Positions 1 through 10,651 of a stretch of 64,000 bases of DNA are shown here, in pieces. Source of the stretch: Aptenodytes patagonicus (lineage: Eukaryota > Chordata > Aves > Sphenisciformes > Spheniscidae); the NCBI RefSeq assembly GCF_965638725.1, contig NC_134956.1:1488001-1552000 (forward strand). The letters are read 5' to 3'. Below the pieces are notes generated by a model. It saw only the letters and a list, made by a program, of their open reading frames with translations. It was not told the DNA's origin and did no database searches. Positions within the stretch are counted from its first letter, which is position 1. The number at the start of each line of letters is the position of its first letter. The position numbers and the translations under genes are program-made.

Positions 1-308
1 CGTGTTGGGATCCACTTCTGCCTTCGTGAACTGCAGGCACTGGAAGGGGGGTCGGGTAACAACGTGGGAGCCAGGCGTAGGTGGCGACTGCCAAAGCTGC
101 AGAGGGGCCTGGTGACCTCTTGGCTGGCTCCTTGCAGCTCTCCAAACACTCTTTCCAGGCCATGTGCAACACCCCTCGAGGGGCGGAGGGACCAACATAG
201 GGCCCCTCGCGGGGGAAAAACCACCATCCATGCTTCTCGGGGAGAAGAGCCCGCTGGCCCGTGAAAGGCTGCACCAGCGCCACCTGCTCACCTGCTCCCC
301 ACGCTCAC

Positions 309-385
309 CACAGAGCAGCCCGGGCAGCCCTGGCATGCAGGGCCACCAGGAGGAGGAGGAGGCGACGGCGGCGGGCAGGGGCCAT
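309..385 (-). CDS. Possible first coding exon of an unidentified secreted or membrane protein
   Basis: On the minus strand an ATG in a good context (the palindrome GCCATGGC) opens 25 codons reading MAPARRRRLLLLLVALHA and then an Ala/Arg-rich stretch. This is a classic signal-peptide layout: a basic n-region followed by a Leu-rich core. The frame runs straight into GTGAGC, a consensus splice donor, at plus positions 303-308, so the piece would be a 77-nt first coding exon with the rest of the gene left of the window. Upstream on the minus strand (plus 509-539) are two exact copies of a 12-bp block containing TGAGGTCA, a CRE/nuclear-receptor-like site. I cannot name the gene. The plus strand also encodes a Leu-rich signal-like peptide from the same palindromic start (MAPCACTMLLLLPLSLLLLP), because the region is CTG-rich. 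It lacks a consensus donor, so I prefer the minus strand, weakly. Confidence 0.3.
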
Positions 386-508
386 GGCCCCTTGCGCTTG
401 CACCATGCTGCTGCTGCTGCCGCTGTCGCTGCTGCTGCTGCCGCTGCTGCAGTCGGGGCCGGGGGCTGAGCGGTCGGTGCTCGTGGCCGGCGCGGCACCA
501 CAGGGCTC

Positions 509-539
509 TGTGACCTCACAGCCCCGCTGTGACCTCACG
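509..539. promoter_or_regulatory. Pair of exact CTGTGACCTCAC elements, 19 bp apart
   Basis: CTGTGACCTCAC occurs at 509-520 and again at 528-539. The core TGACCTCA (TGAGGTCA on the other strand) resembles variant CRE/ATF sites and AGGTCA nuclear-receptor half sites. The pair lies about 125-155 bp upstream of the candidate minus-strand ATG, a normal promoter distance. Binding is an inference from motif shape only. Confidence 0.35.
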
Positions 540-1094
540 GCCGGGCCGAGGCTGCGTGGGGACGGCTCTCAGGGCGCTCGTGGAGAGCCGCTGGCACACA
601 GCCGGGGGAGCTGCCCTCCCGGGGAGGGGAGCACGTCCCGCTGGGCAGCTCTGTCCAAGGGCTGGGACACAGTCCCACCGGGGGCTGAGCCCACAGCTCT
701 GCTCTGCTTCCCGGGCACCGTCACAGGGGCAGCGAGGAGCTCACAGTCCCCCAGAACAACAGGAAACCACAGCCAAGGGATTTCTGACCTCCTCGGGTGC
801 TGTTAGCCACAGCTCATGAGGCTGAAGCGTGAGTGATTTCAGTCTCGCGACAAGTGCAAGATCCCCTCCTGTAGGCAGCTTCCAGGCTGGAGCCCAGTTT
901 GACGCCTTGGGGCACCCCAGGGCTAACGAGCCACTTTCCTTTTGCGGGAAAAGATGAAGCCTTTACTTTTCCATTTCTTCTTCTTGTGAAATTTGAGGGA
1001 ATGCTTTCCGTCAGGGTCCTCAAAGAGCAAAGTCAATCAATAAAACAGAAAAGATATCCTCTTAAATTATTTGACATGCAAAAGGGAACCTCGA

Positions 1095-1171
1095 GAGAGC
1101 CCACGGTGGGTAGATGCTGCCTGACCAACCTAGTGGCCTTCTATGATGGAGTGACTACATCCGTGGATCTG
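1095..1171 (+). mobile_element. Fragment of CR1 LINE reverse transcriptase
   Basis: The plus-strand frame reads CCLTNLVAFYDGVTTSVD across about 1,116-1,169. From memory this matches a stretch of avian CR1 ORF2 just upstream of the YLD..KAFDTV block of the reverse transcriptase. The match ends abruptly after the Asp: the expected Lys-Gly-Arg-Ala continuation is absent and the DNA downstream is unrelated. This is a short, dead fragment. It could alternatively be an exapted piece, but nothing nearby supports that. Confidence 0.6.
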
Positions 1172-4100
1172 ATGTCCTACAGGACCAGTCATGAGACGTT
1201 TGTTTTCAGTCTGATGAATATTCCCTTCTAAGCAAATACAGAATTTTAGAAAGCGAACTAAGATCCCTACTTCAGGCTTCATACTCTTCAGTGAGTGCCT
1301 ATAAAGGGTCATTCTCTCAGCCAAAACAAGAGATATTAAAATATGAGTATATCAAAAAAAAGAACCTAGCATTCTGAAGGAGACACACGAGACATTAGTT
1401 GATTATTTGATGCTGAAAGCTTAGGTAGAAGATAGGACCCAACGGTAGGGCATGGGATCAAAGGGAATTTCGTGAAACAGGTATTTCTTAACCCATGCAA
1501 GAGCAAACATCATCCGGAGTTTTTCTTAGTTACTACATCTAGCAGTGAGGAAATTCACCATGGCAGCAGTTTTGCATCTAAGAAAGTAGAAGAAAGGCGC
1601 AGTATTAGAGATGTCTCTTTCTGTGCAGCTATGACTTAGAAATCTGAGGAAGTGTATCGTCACAAACCTTCGTGGCAGCTGTCCTCACTGCCCGTCAGGA
1701 CAGCCTCCGCTGGAAATATCACAGCACACAGAGAGCAGCAAACGCCATCCTGCTAAAACCCTGCAGTGAACCAGGGACAGGCTGCCATGGCAGGTTGGAA
1801 CGTGCTAAACGCTGCCGAGCGTCAGCAGTTCATACTATCACAACACAACACGAGGGAGCTGGCAGCATCCCAGGCCTGGCTAAGTACAGCAGAGAATGAC
1901 TGAGAGCAGGGAGGGGCGTCCACACTACCCCCGGTTTCTGGGATTTCCCTATTTTTGCCTTGGAGGAGTTCCTACCCTCACTTTTGCATTTCCTAGAGCT
2001 TTACTACAATATCACAGATCCTCTGAACTATCACGGGCAACACGCTGGTGATGCAGGAGAGAGCAGGGAAGAGACCAACCCTCTTCCCAGCATCTTCTGG
2101 AGGAGAATAAACTGGGACTGACCTATTGCAAGCAGTGGTAGGAATAGATTTCTTCATAGGAGGCAATAAAACAACCTATTTGTTTCTTTATTTTCTTACC
2201 TTAAACCCACAGCTTCTATGCTCTCTCTGCCAGTTAGGGACACATGCCAGCTGCAGCACACTGCTAAATTATGAACACCAGTTTCCAATGCAGCCTCAGG
2301 CTCTGAACTAATCCCTGAAAGGGTCTACACCAATATAGATATTTTACAAGTACACTTTTAGTAATAAAGGTATTTCACATTGAACCAAAACTGAGAAATC
2401 TAATGCCCGTATCTGACTTGCAGAGGATCTATTCAGTTCCAGTAAGGCAGGCCCAAGAAAACATGTGTGGACGTTGTCCATTTACCCTTTAAACTGGCTC
2501 AAAATGGCACTTAATCTAAAACCAAACAAGCCACCACCAAAAAAACCAAAAACCCAACAAAAACAAAAATGAGAGAAACATGAACATCACCGGCACAACC
2601 CCATCCTGTACTTCCTGACTTGATCTACCATAGTGGGCACTAATATGGCCACATTTCTCAGCAAAATAAACATTGGTCCATTTTCCTCCCCTGCCTCAAT
2701 AAAGTCAGTACGGTCTTTTAAGACAACATATGAACTTTTACCAGGAGAGCAGAGATCCAGCAACTCTCTACATCCTCATCTTACCTAACTGTTAATAGAC
2801 TTGAAATAAAAAGCCACATCAAACTACTTTGTCTGTCAGCCAGAACACGTTTTTGGACAAATCTTTTATTTGACATACCCTGCACACCACAAAACGAAGC
2901 AATATACAGAGTATTGCCCTGAGGTCTCAAAACACCTTTGCTGTCCTTGTCCTTGAGTTCTTGAAGAGATGCTCTGATTACACCCACTTCAATGGTCAGG
3001 CAGGGACAGATAATGGATCTAAAGAGCCTGACTCCAAAGTCTCAAAAGGAGAAATCCACCCTGATGGCAAATAAGCTGGGTGAAAAAATTCCATTGCTAA
3101 GAAGGGTTTCATGTCTCAGAAATTAGTAGGTGGCAAGCTATTAAAAATGAGTGGATGTTAAAATAATACATTTGACTGACATTTTTTTTATTTATATATA
3201 TATCTTGAAAGTCAAAGCCTCAGTTTAAGTATTTCAACGAATATTTTGTCATAGCATATAAAGATTTTTTCCAGGGTTTTACTTAATTTGCCAAAAAAAA
3301 TAATTACCTTTTGTACTTTTATATATCCATTAAGGAGAATTTGACCCATGTTACTCAGAATCTACTTTTTCCATAAGAACTGATTTATATTATATTGGAC
3401 AAGTGAAAAATTATATGGTTCTACTGCAATATTAATGTCAAGTCCAAAATTCAACTCACGTTGGCGGTTCCCACTATTGCAGGCAGCATCAGCCAGCTCT
3501 GACACCAAGTGTGTGCCGTGCATTCAGTGCTGTGTTTGGGCCCATATTTAAATAGTGAAGGACTTGATGCTGTATTTTGTAAAAATAACTGAATGCAGGC
3601 AATCAAGTTAACTCCATAAACAGGAAGCACCATGCGACTGTTACCTGTCCCTGCCTGCTCCATCCAAGTGATGTGGTCTTTGTACCACCATAAGGGTTAG
3701 CCAATGCCAGCTAAGAATTAAGAAATTGCATACTGGACTTCCGTAAGATTAAAGAAAAAATGGTGCGTGTCCTTATATTGCAATTTATGCTACCAGTTTC
3801 GCTGATAATTGTAATAGCATTTGCATGCAGGTAGTAACTGGCTTCCAATGACTGAAATGGTAAAGACAATGAATGAAGAAATACCATACTTTGAAACAGA
3901 TAAATAGCTCTACTTCAGGAAAGATAATGTATTAAATGCCAAACAGTGAATGTGTAACTTTTTATTTCTGAGAGCACTTTCTATTTCTATACTATTTGCA
4001 CTTAGGAACTGAACGACATCCACTATCAATATCTCTCTTTGCTGACTTCAGACATCTTTTGATCCAAGTACTTGGATTATAACATGTATCCAAATATCTC

Positions 4101-4515
4101 AAATACTACAACAGTTAACATAATAAGAAAACCACTTTTCAGTACATTATCACATTGACTGTCAAGGTGAATAAAGTGAGGCCAGTTAATGTAAAATGCC
4201 TGCACAATGACCACAGCAAATCACGACCGAAAGGAAGACGGAGCCGAGGTGTCCTGTCCCCGTGGCCTAAGCAGCCAGAGATCCTCCTTCAACCCTGGCT
4301 GCATTGCAGCCCCACTGAGCACCAAGAAAAGGGTTCTACTGAGAGGAAACAAACTTACTCTGTATCAAGATACTAATTTAGAGTGCAAAAAAGTCAAAGG
4401 GAATGTTCTACACAATAACATGAAACCCAAAAAGCATTCAGTGTTGGCAGTGACACCAGCTGACTGCAATACACATTGAAAATAACACCGTACTTCCCAC
4501 GCAGGGTTTCCACAC

Positions 4516-4562
4516 ACTCCTATTGATACTCCTATTTTTACACCTATTTTTACACCCATCTC
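4516..4562. repeat. 12-bp-period tandem repeat, about four imperfect copies
   Basis: Successive units are ACTCCTATTGAT, ACTCCTATTTTT, ACACCTATTTTT and ACACCCATCTCA. On the minus strand one frame gives a Val-Gly-Ile/Lys repeat, which I regard as accidental. Copy number would probably vary among individuals. Confidence 0.75.
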
Positions 4563-6073
4563 AGTTACAGAGCACACCTCCTTTCAGTATCCTCTGCTCG
4601 TCTGCACCACGCAACACAACTTGCAGGACACAAAGGTTATAGAAAAAGGAGAAGGACTAGAGATAAGAACAGCAACAGGCTGCTGGTGAAACAACAGGGA
4701 TTACACATTATTTTCCAAACGTACTGGTGACTAGAAAACTCTTGCTACACTACGATCAGACTCAACATTCAAGCAGACATTTTGTCTTCAATTCCTAGCA
4801 TAGTGTCCCCCATTTACTCCTCTTGCTTTCTCTAGGAAAGGTCTTGAATCAGAAAGATGGGGGAAAAACAACTCTCCTTAACTACTAGCCTGAAGCCTGC
4901 TGGCTTCACTCCTAATTTCTAGCTAATTGACAGCGGTTCACTACATACAAGAAAATTTATGTATGTCTGAGACCTGAATGCCAAATCTTCATTCCCATGG
5001 AGTAGGAATATCCCAAGTAAGCAGAGCACAGAACCGACCAGCTTTGCCCCAACCGAAGTTGCAATCATGTCCACAGATAGCTGCGGGTGGGCTGGAGATA
5101 ACAAAAGATGGAACATAGTTGCTATGACAACCAGGTATTAACATCCCCAAAGGGCAACATCTGATCAGTGTGTGTGCGCACATGCACCATTATCCACCTG
5201 TTCATGATTATACTTGTCCAGTTACCTTGATTTCTTTCAGTCATTAATCTATTAACTCCAATTTCCTAGCTACTGCACAACACACGATATATTTAACAGT
5301 AGATGAGGAATGTCTCATGTGGTTTCCATATCCCTGTCTAAAAGCAGCGAGCCAAATGCTACTGTCTTGGTAAATACACAAGCCTTACTGACAGCAAGGG
5401 GTTATGCCTGTCAGAGACTTTCAACAGTGGACACAGAAGCCTTTAATACATTTCAGTACCTGGCAGAAAGCAGTTACTTGAATGTTCCTCAAACACATGC
5501 CATGTTAGCTTTCAATGTTGTTGAATTATTCCATTCTCTAAAAAATGCATTTTAAAGACACTAATGATAACAAAAGGAATATTGCTAACAAGGCATAGGC
5601 TGACTTTTTGAAGCAGCTTTCAGCACAAGGTAATGAAAATGTGAATTGAAATGAGTGAACAAAACCAACAGACACAATTCTAAATGAAAAATTACAGGTA
5701 GTAAAATGATTTACCACCACAAGGAACTTCCCTTGTGTTGAGATGCAAAACTCCTCTAATTAGAGTAACAGATGCTGGATTGTTTCAACACCTCTGAGTG
5801 TTAATCACCCAAGAGCGTACTTAAATCGAGACTGAGGTGTTCCAGCAGAAAGGAGAATGTCCTGGTGTAATACAGTGATTTTGCACATGTGCTGGGTGGG
5901 ATCAGAGATGCAGGACATGCAATTAAACTGTCAGCATCTCGGAGAAGGGAACTGCCACTGCCATGGAGATGTTATGACAGACACAGGCTGGTTCTAGAAG
6001 TCTGGTGCCAGCAGAGAGGGGCTGCTCTGGCAGCTGTCAGAAAAGGGTCTTCCTCATGTGGTGAACCACCACC

Positions 6074-6247
6074 ACGGAAACCTTGAGACAGACACTTTCG
6101 TGCTCCGTGTGTCTGGGGCTGTTCACACCCCCCGTCCTGGTCCTGTCCTGCGCACACAACTTCTGTAAGCAATGCCTGGAGAAGATCCTGCAACACCAAA
6201 ACTGTCACCACGTCAACGTGTTTTTCCACTGCCCCCTGTGCAGGAAG
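6074..6247 (+). pseudogene. TRIM-like exon 1: RING finger, start codon replaced by ACG
   Basis: The 58 codons hold a complete C3HC4 RING: C-x2-C (CSVC), C-x-H-x2-C-x2-C (CAHNFCKQC) and C-x2-C (CPLC). All eight zinc ligands are intact. The frame is closed by TGA at 6,062-6,064, and the only codon at the expected start is ACG at 6,074-6,076. The first ligand Cys is residue 10 counting from that codon, the same spacing as in TRIM13 (M-E-L-L-E-E-D-L-T-C), so ACG most likely derives from the original ATG. The exon ends CGG-less at Lys (AGG AAG) with a good donor, GTAAGG. ACG initiation is possible but rare. Confidence 0.75.
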
Positions 6248-7315
6248 GTAAGGAGGGGTGATCCTACATTCTCTGTGGAAGCTGGGCAGATGCCACATCT
6301 CGTAGTTAGGAGACTTTTGTTTTAATTTGAAGTGGCAGGTATGCCCCATCTCTTCACTGGAGGACAACAGTCCTCACAAGGAGTAACACGCCACGTCACA
6401 TTTGTAATGAACGGAACAGGTTATTTGCAATCACTCCCATGTTTTTAATAGCGTGGCATCTGTGTTTCCGGTCCCTGAACGCGCTACTGCTGCACTGAAA
6501 CCTCGCCTCACAATCCTTGCATTCCTACCGGAGGAAAAATGTGCAAATGCTAAATGCTATCTTCTTTATATCAGGTATTTTCTAGGATTCTGACTAAACA
6601 AGATATTTGCTTACCGTTGTTTCCCAGGTCGACAGGTTGCAGGTTTATTACATAAGTAAATCAGCAGATTTTCTTGAAATTTGGAACATACTTATTTTAA
6701 TATCCATATTTTACAGACTTCTGTAAGTGCCAAGTCCACTGTGAAGGCTTCTCTTAGGGATAGATTCTGCCACCAAATGCTAATACATAGCATTTTAAAA
6801 CCTTCTCACAGTCTTTATGGAGGCAAAACCTTAATTCAGTGAAAACTGAAGACATCTATATATTCCCTGTCTAGCATGCAAGTAAATTTACTGACTTCAG
6901 GGAGTAAAAGGTTCAGGACTGGATTCTCATAATGCCTTCAGGACGTGCCTCTGAATATTTAAAAAAATACACTTTTTACCTGTTAACAGAAACCATAAGA
7001 TCTCTCTGCTTGATTTGCTAAATTCTGTGTCTCGGACTAAACAATGCAATTCCCGTTGGTTTAGGGTAAAGTCCCTATACTCCGAGGCAAAATATGGGCA
7101 AGTGATACTCACGAGCCTTCAAGTTACAAAATACATGTTTGAATGAAATGGCTGTCTAGGTACTTCTGCAATATTTCACCACGGTTTAAATCTTATTAAT
7201 GTAAATATCAACTAAATAAAAATGACGTATTTTTTTCCTACATTATACTGAATTATCAGAGAAACAAAGCATTCTTGTATTACTCAAACTATTTTACTAT
7301 TTTTTTCCTTTGTAG

Positions 7316-7474
7316 GTCATTTATTTGAGGGGCAGAGGAATTGTCGGCCTGCTACGAAATAGCCTAGTTGAAAGTATACTGGAGAAATTTAAATATGAGC
7401 TTGAAAAAATCTGTACTCAGGAGAAAAGACAGTCGTCCCAAATCTGTGAAGAACATGGAGAAAACATGAATTTG
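7316..7474 (+). pseudogene. TRIM-like exon 2: linker and first half of B-box 2, donor destroyed
   Basis: A pyrimidine-rich tract ending in TTTGTAG precedes this exon. It encodes 53 residues, including the MuRF-like block LLRNSLVESILEKF and the first B-box ligands C-E-E-H. Homology to TRIM13 (L-N-I-F-C-L-T-D) places the exon end after N-L at 7,474, so that exon 3 continues M-C-L-T-D. The next six bases are CTATGA where a donor such as GTATGA is expected. Read-through gives one extra Leu codon and then a TGA at 7,478-7,480. The first donor base therefore appears mutated from G to C at 7,475. Confidence 0.65.
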
Positions 7475-8284
7475 CTATGAATTTTTATCTATCCCTTTTC
7501 ATTTTAGTAACCTGCACACTTTCTATCCTATAAGTGCTAAGTCCTTACTAAGTCCAAAATTTCTTTATTGAAAATCCTAGTGGGTGGTCAATACTTCACA
7601 AGGTCCTTACATACAGCAAAGTTATTCTAATAACAAATTATATAATAAAGATATAGAAATTTATTCCAAAATTATAACAAAAATGAGATAATACTGAATA
7701 TTGATAAGGATTTCTTACCCAGAATATTTTTATCCATCCCACTAATAGGGGGTTTTCTGCAGCCACTAGCAAGCAGCTTCATAAACTTCAAAAGAACGGT
7801 AACCTTTTTAAAAGTCAAGCTCAGCCTTTCGGACTGAGTAACGGCAGAACTAAAACTGTTCCTATTAAACCTGACCAAGTGGTGTAAGATAAGTATCTTC
7901 TTTGACTTTTCTAAGCACTGTGCTAAAATGACTAAAAAGGACCAGAGTTTCCTTCCCTTCTTCATACTGAATACTCCCTTTCCCAATAATCCACTGATGA
8001 AGCTAGCTGCAAAAGCCACAGAAGCGTGGCTAGAGGTAAGCACGAGTAGTCCCAGTGAAATCAATCCTCTGAGAGGCCCGAGCTCTCATTCCTCAAGGAG
8101 TTCAATCATTCTACTACCATTCCTACACCAGCACTTACTAGAGAAAGCAACATATATATATAATAATCATAAATAGCTCAAAGACACAAAACCCCTTCAT
8201 TCATTCTATGGACTGGAAGACCCAGTGCCACAGATGGTGATTAGGCATCACTTTTTAGACACATTGTGGATGCATATTGTCCAT

Positions 8285-8376
8285 TTGTGTTGGAAAATTG
8301 CATCTCCTCTTTGAATTCTCCCACTGGCTCCCCGTTTCACTGCACCTCACTCAAGCCCCTCAATTCACACGCTCCG

Positions 8377-8416
<40 letters not shown>

Positions 8417-8810
8417 ACTACATCTGCCTTCTGATCTGCTCTTCAGTCTTACGATGCTATTTTGGTATCTCCTCCTGTTCCACCAGTGAAGCCATCGCTC
8501 ACTGTGTCCCACACAGATGTGCACCTTCATCAGCCAGGCACAAAAAGCACTTCCTGAACTAAGCCATAAATCAGAGTTCTTTCCGTCCTATAAAATAACT
8601 CAGCTTGTGTGTATGCGTGTGTGACTGTACTAACCTGGAAACAAAATTACAAATATAGGAAGAAACAGGTATTTATCCTTCCTGCAGGTATCACCTACCT
8701 CCATCATTCTTAAGTTTTCTGGGTAAGGACTGCATCTTCACCTGCAGTTATGCATCACTTTCCACTATCCCCCATCCCAGCGGGGTATCTAGCACTACGT
8801 ATCACCAAGA
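8285..8810 (+). mobile_element. Ancient L2/L3-like LINE fragment, interrupted by T33
   Basis: About 8,300-8,372 reads S-H-W-L-P-V-S-L-H in one frame. This is the hallmark HWLPV block at the C-terminus of L2/L3/CR1-superfamily reverse transcriptase, followed by a degenerate continuation. A 33-base T run (8,379-8,411) interrupts it, after which C/T-rich sequence resumes. At about 8,708-8,800 the sequence around CTGGGTAAGGACTGCATCTT and GGGGTATCTAGCACTAC resembles the 3' end of such elements (GGGCAGGGACT...TGCCTAGCAC). Family assignment is from memory and needs a repeat-library comparison. Confidence 0.4.
8379..8411. repeat. T33 homopolymer
   Basis: An uninterrupted run of 33 T lies inside the LINE relic in the third region of the TRIM gene's second intron. 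It may be an expanded microsatellite or the reverse complement of a poly(A) tail from an insertion. Such a run is a likely site of length error. Confidence 0.9.
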
Positions 8811-9172
8811 TGCAAAATACAAAATACTGTGTGTACTCTAAGGTCCAATAATATGGTATATCAAATGTGAAACTTCCCTATACCATCTGATATCAAAATT
8901 CACATGACATACAGGAAGGGAGTACACTTTTTTTACTCAGCAACTAAAAGGCACGTGGTTTGGCAAAATTCGTATCATGTACTGCAAATGCCAACAGAGC
9001 AAACACAGCATAACAGCAATCTTGGTTTGGAAGACAAACACTGCAGCTTCACCAGCAACACTCAGTTTTGGCACTTGTAACAGTACCTAACAACAGACAG
9101 ACCAACAAATTACTTGGATTATTTTGCTTATACATAGATACTAACTCTCCTTGTGTATTTTTTCTCCCTCAG

Positions 9173-9332
9173 ATGTGCCTGACTGACGATGAGCCAATAT
9201 GTGCAATCTGTAAACTCTTTGGAAAACACAAGGACCAATGTTGCAAAAGTATCAGAAGCTTACAATGCAAGAAAAAAAGCATTTATAAAAAAATTACACT
9301 TAGTTCACAAGAAATCTGAAGAAGCTAGGAAG
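9173..9332 (+). pseudogene. TRIM-like exon 3: second half of B-box 2 with one-base insertion
   Basis: The exon follows TTTTTTCTCCCTCAG and begins M-C-L-T-D-D-E-P-I-C-A-I-C, giving the C...C-x2-C ligands of B-box 2. The family pattern expects H-K-D-H-V-A, but the DNA reads GAC CAA TGT TGC, which ends in a stop 26 codons later (TGA at 9,317-9,319). Dropping one A at 9,237/9,238 restores a histidine at the last zinc-ligand position. It also opens a new frame (V-A-K-V-S-E-A-Y-N-A-R) with a TRIM13-like continuation to a donor AAG|GTACAAG in phase 0. The exon is 160 nt, one more than a multiple of three. This is strong internal evidence for a single-base insertion. Confidence 0.7.
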
Positions 9333-10651
9333 GTACAAGTGACTCATCTGAGATGATACTAACAAAATCACATGATCCCTGGATGTTTGACAGAAGATTA
9401 GAGAGCTGCATTTTGATTCCGACAGTAGGCAGTCAATTTGTAGATTTTCAAGAGAGGCTTAGGATATACAAGATAAAATGGCTTAGCAGGAGGAGAATAA
9501 GAACATATTTTAATCCTTACTTAGATTGTATTATAGGCCTGGCCAAACTGGCTCTTTGTCTTTTGTTCACCTAGTTATAACATGAGCTTTGAATACCAAA
9601 GCTTTTCTCACATCTTCAAAATTTGTTAATGTTCATTAAGTAGATGAAGAAACATACCAAGACATATTACTGGATGTGGGCTTGCAAATTTTAACTGCTG
9701 TTCTCTGCAAAGAACATGCAGTACATGCAATCTGCCATCCCAAATACTTGCAGTAACACATGTACAGAGCACAAATATTCCTGCAGAATACCTTGTGACC
9801 AATGCCTTTACTAGATAAGTGGGCTTGCAAGGAGGCACTTAAGAGCTGGTGGAAAAAACTGGCACCTTACTACTCTTATCTTTATCCAAAGGTATCGTGT
9901 GTTTGAATAGTTCCTAAGTCTCAAAGTAGATGGCTTATTCTTTGAAAGATATGCAGACATCACCTGGATATGCTCATGTCCTGGTCAGTGCAGTTAACAC
10001 GCTACTCCGCTCCCACCTTGCTGATCGGCAGGGGATCCCACCTTCCCAGAAGTGCTGCTGTGTCTCATGTGACTTCACTGATGCACTAACCTTGGCAAAG
10101 CTGCAGCCCAGCTTTATTCCCAGCTTCCCCTAGTGAAAGGGTTACGGAAATACCAGTAGCCTTTTCATTCTCAGTACATGAAGAGCAAGTAGGCCACATC
10201 TCGCCTGAAAAAAACTTGCAAACCCAAACAATTTATACAGTTTCTCTCACTGAACTGACTGCTAGTTCCCTCCTCTGCTCACCTTGGTGCTACCTCCACA
10301 ACGAAGGCTTGAGCACAGCACACAGTTGCCACAGGTTCCTAAAGAAAACAAATCACATTCCCAAGAAAAGACATTTTAAGAGATCTATTTTGAAAAGCAC
10401 CCTGCAGTTCAGGTAACTTGCTAACCTAGAGACAAAATAGCAAAACATTTCAAAATGCATTTACAATTATTTATATTTTCATTTGGCTTTGAGCACTAAC
10501 AGCTGCCAAAATTGTAGAAAGTACACAGCCTATAATGTGTATTGACATAAAATATTTTTTGAAAGTTAAAAGTGCATTTACCTACCCTGAACACTACTTG
10601 GACACACGGTTATGATGCAATACTAACTTTTCATTAATTTATTTCACACAG

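Larger units (their letters stand above)
560..6060. other. Noncoding DNA left of the TRIM gene
   Basis: I see no convincing exon here apart from the CR1 scrap near 1.1 kb. Open frames are short, lack matching splice sites and show no family resemblance. Contents include A-rich low-complexity sequence at about 2,520-2,570 and a 12-bp-period tandem repeat at 4,516-4,562. Base composition becomes AT-rich after about 1 kb. Confidence 0.6.

Noticed and set aside
5972-6367. 131-codon minus-strand frame over the RING exon
   Set aside because: It is the shadow of TRIM-like exon 1 on the other strand.
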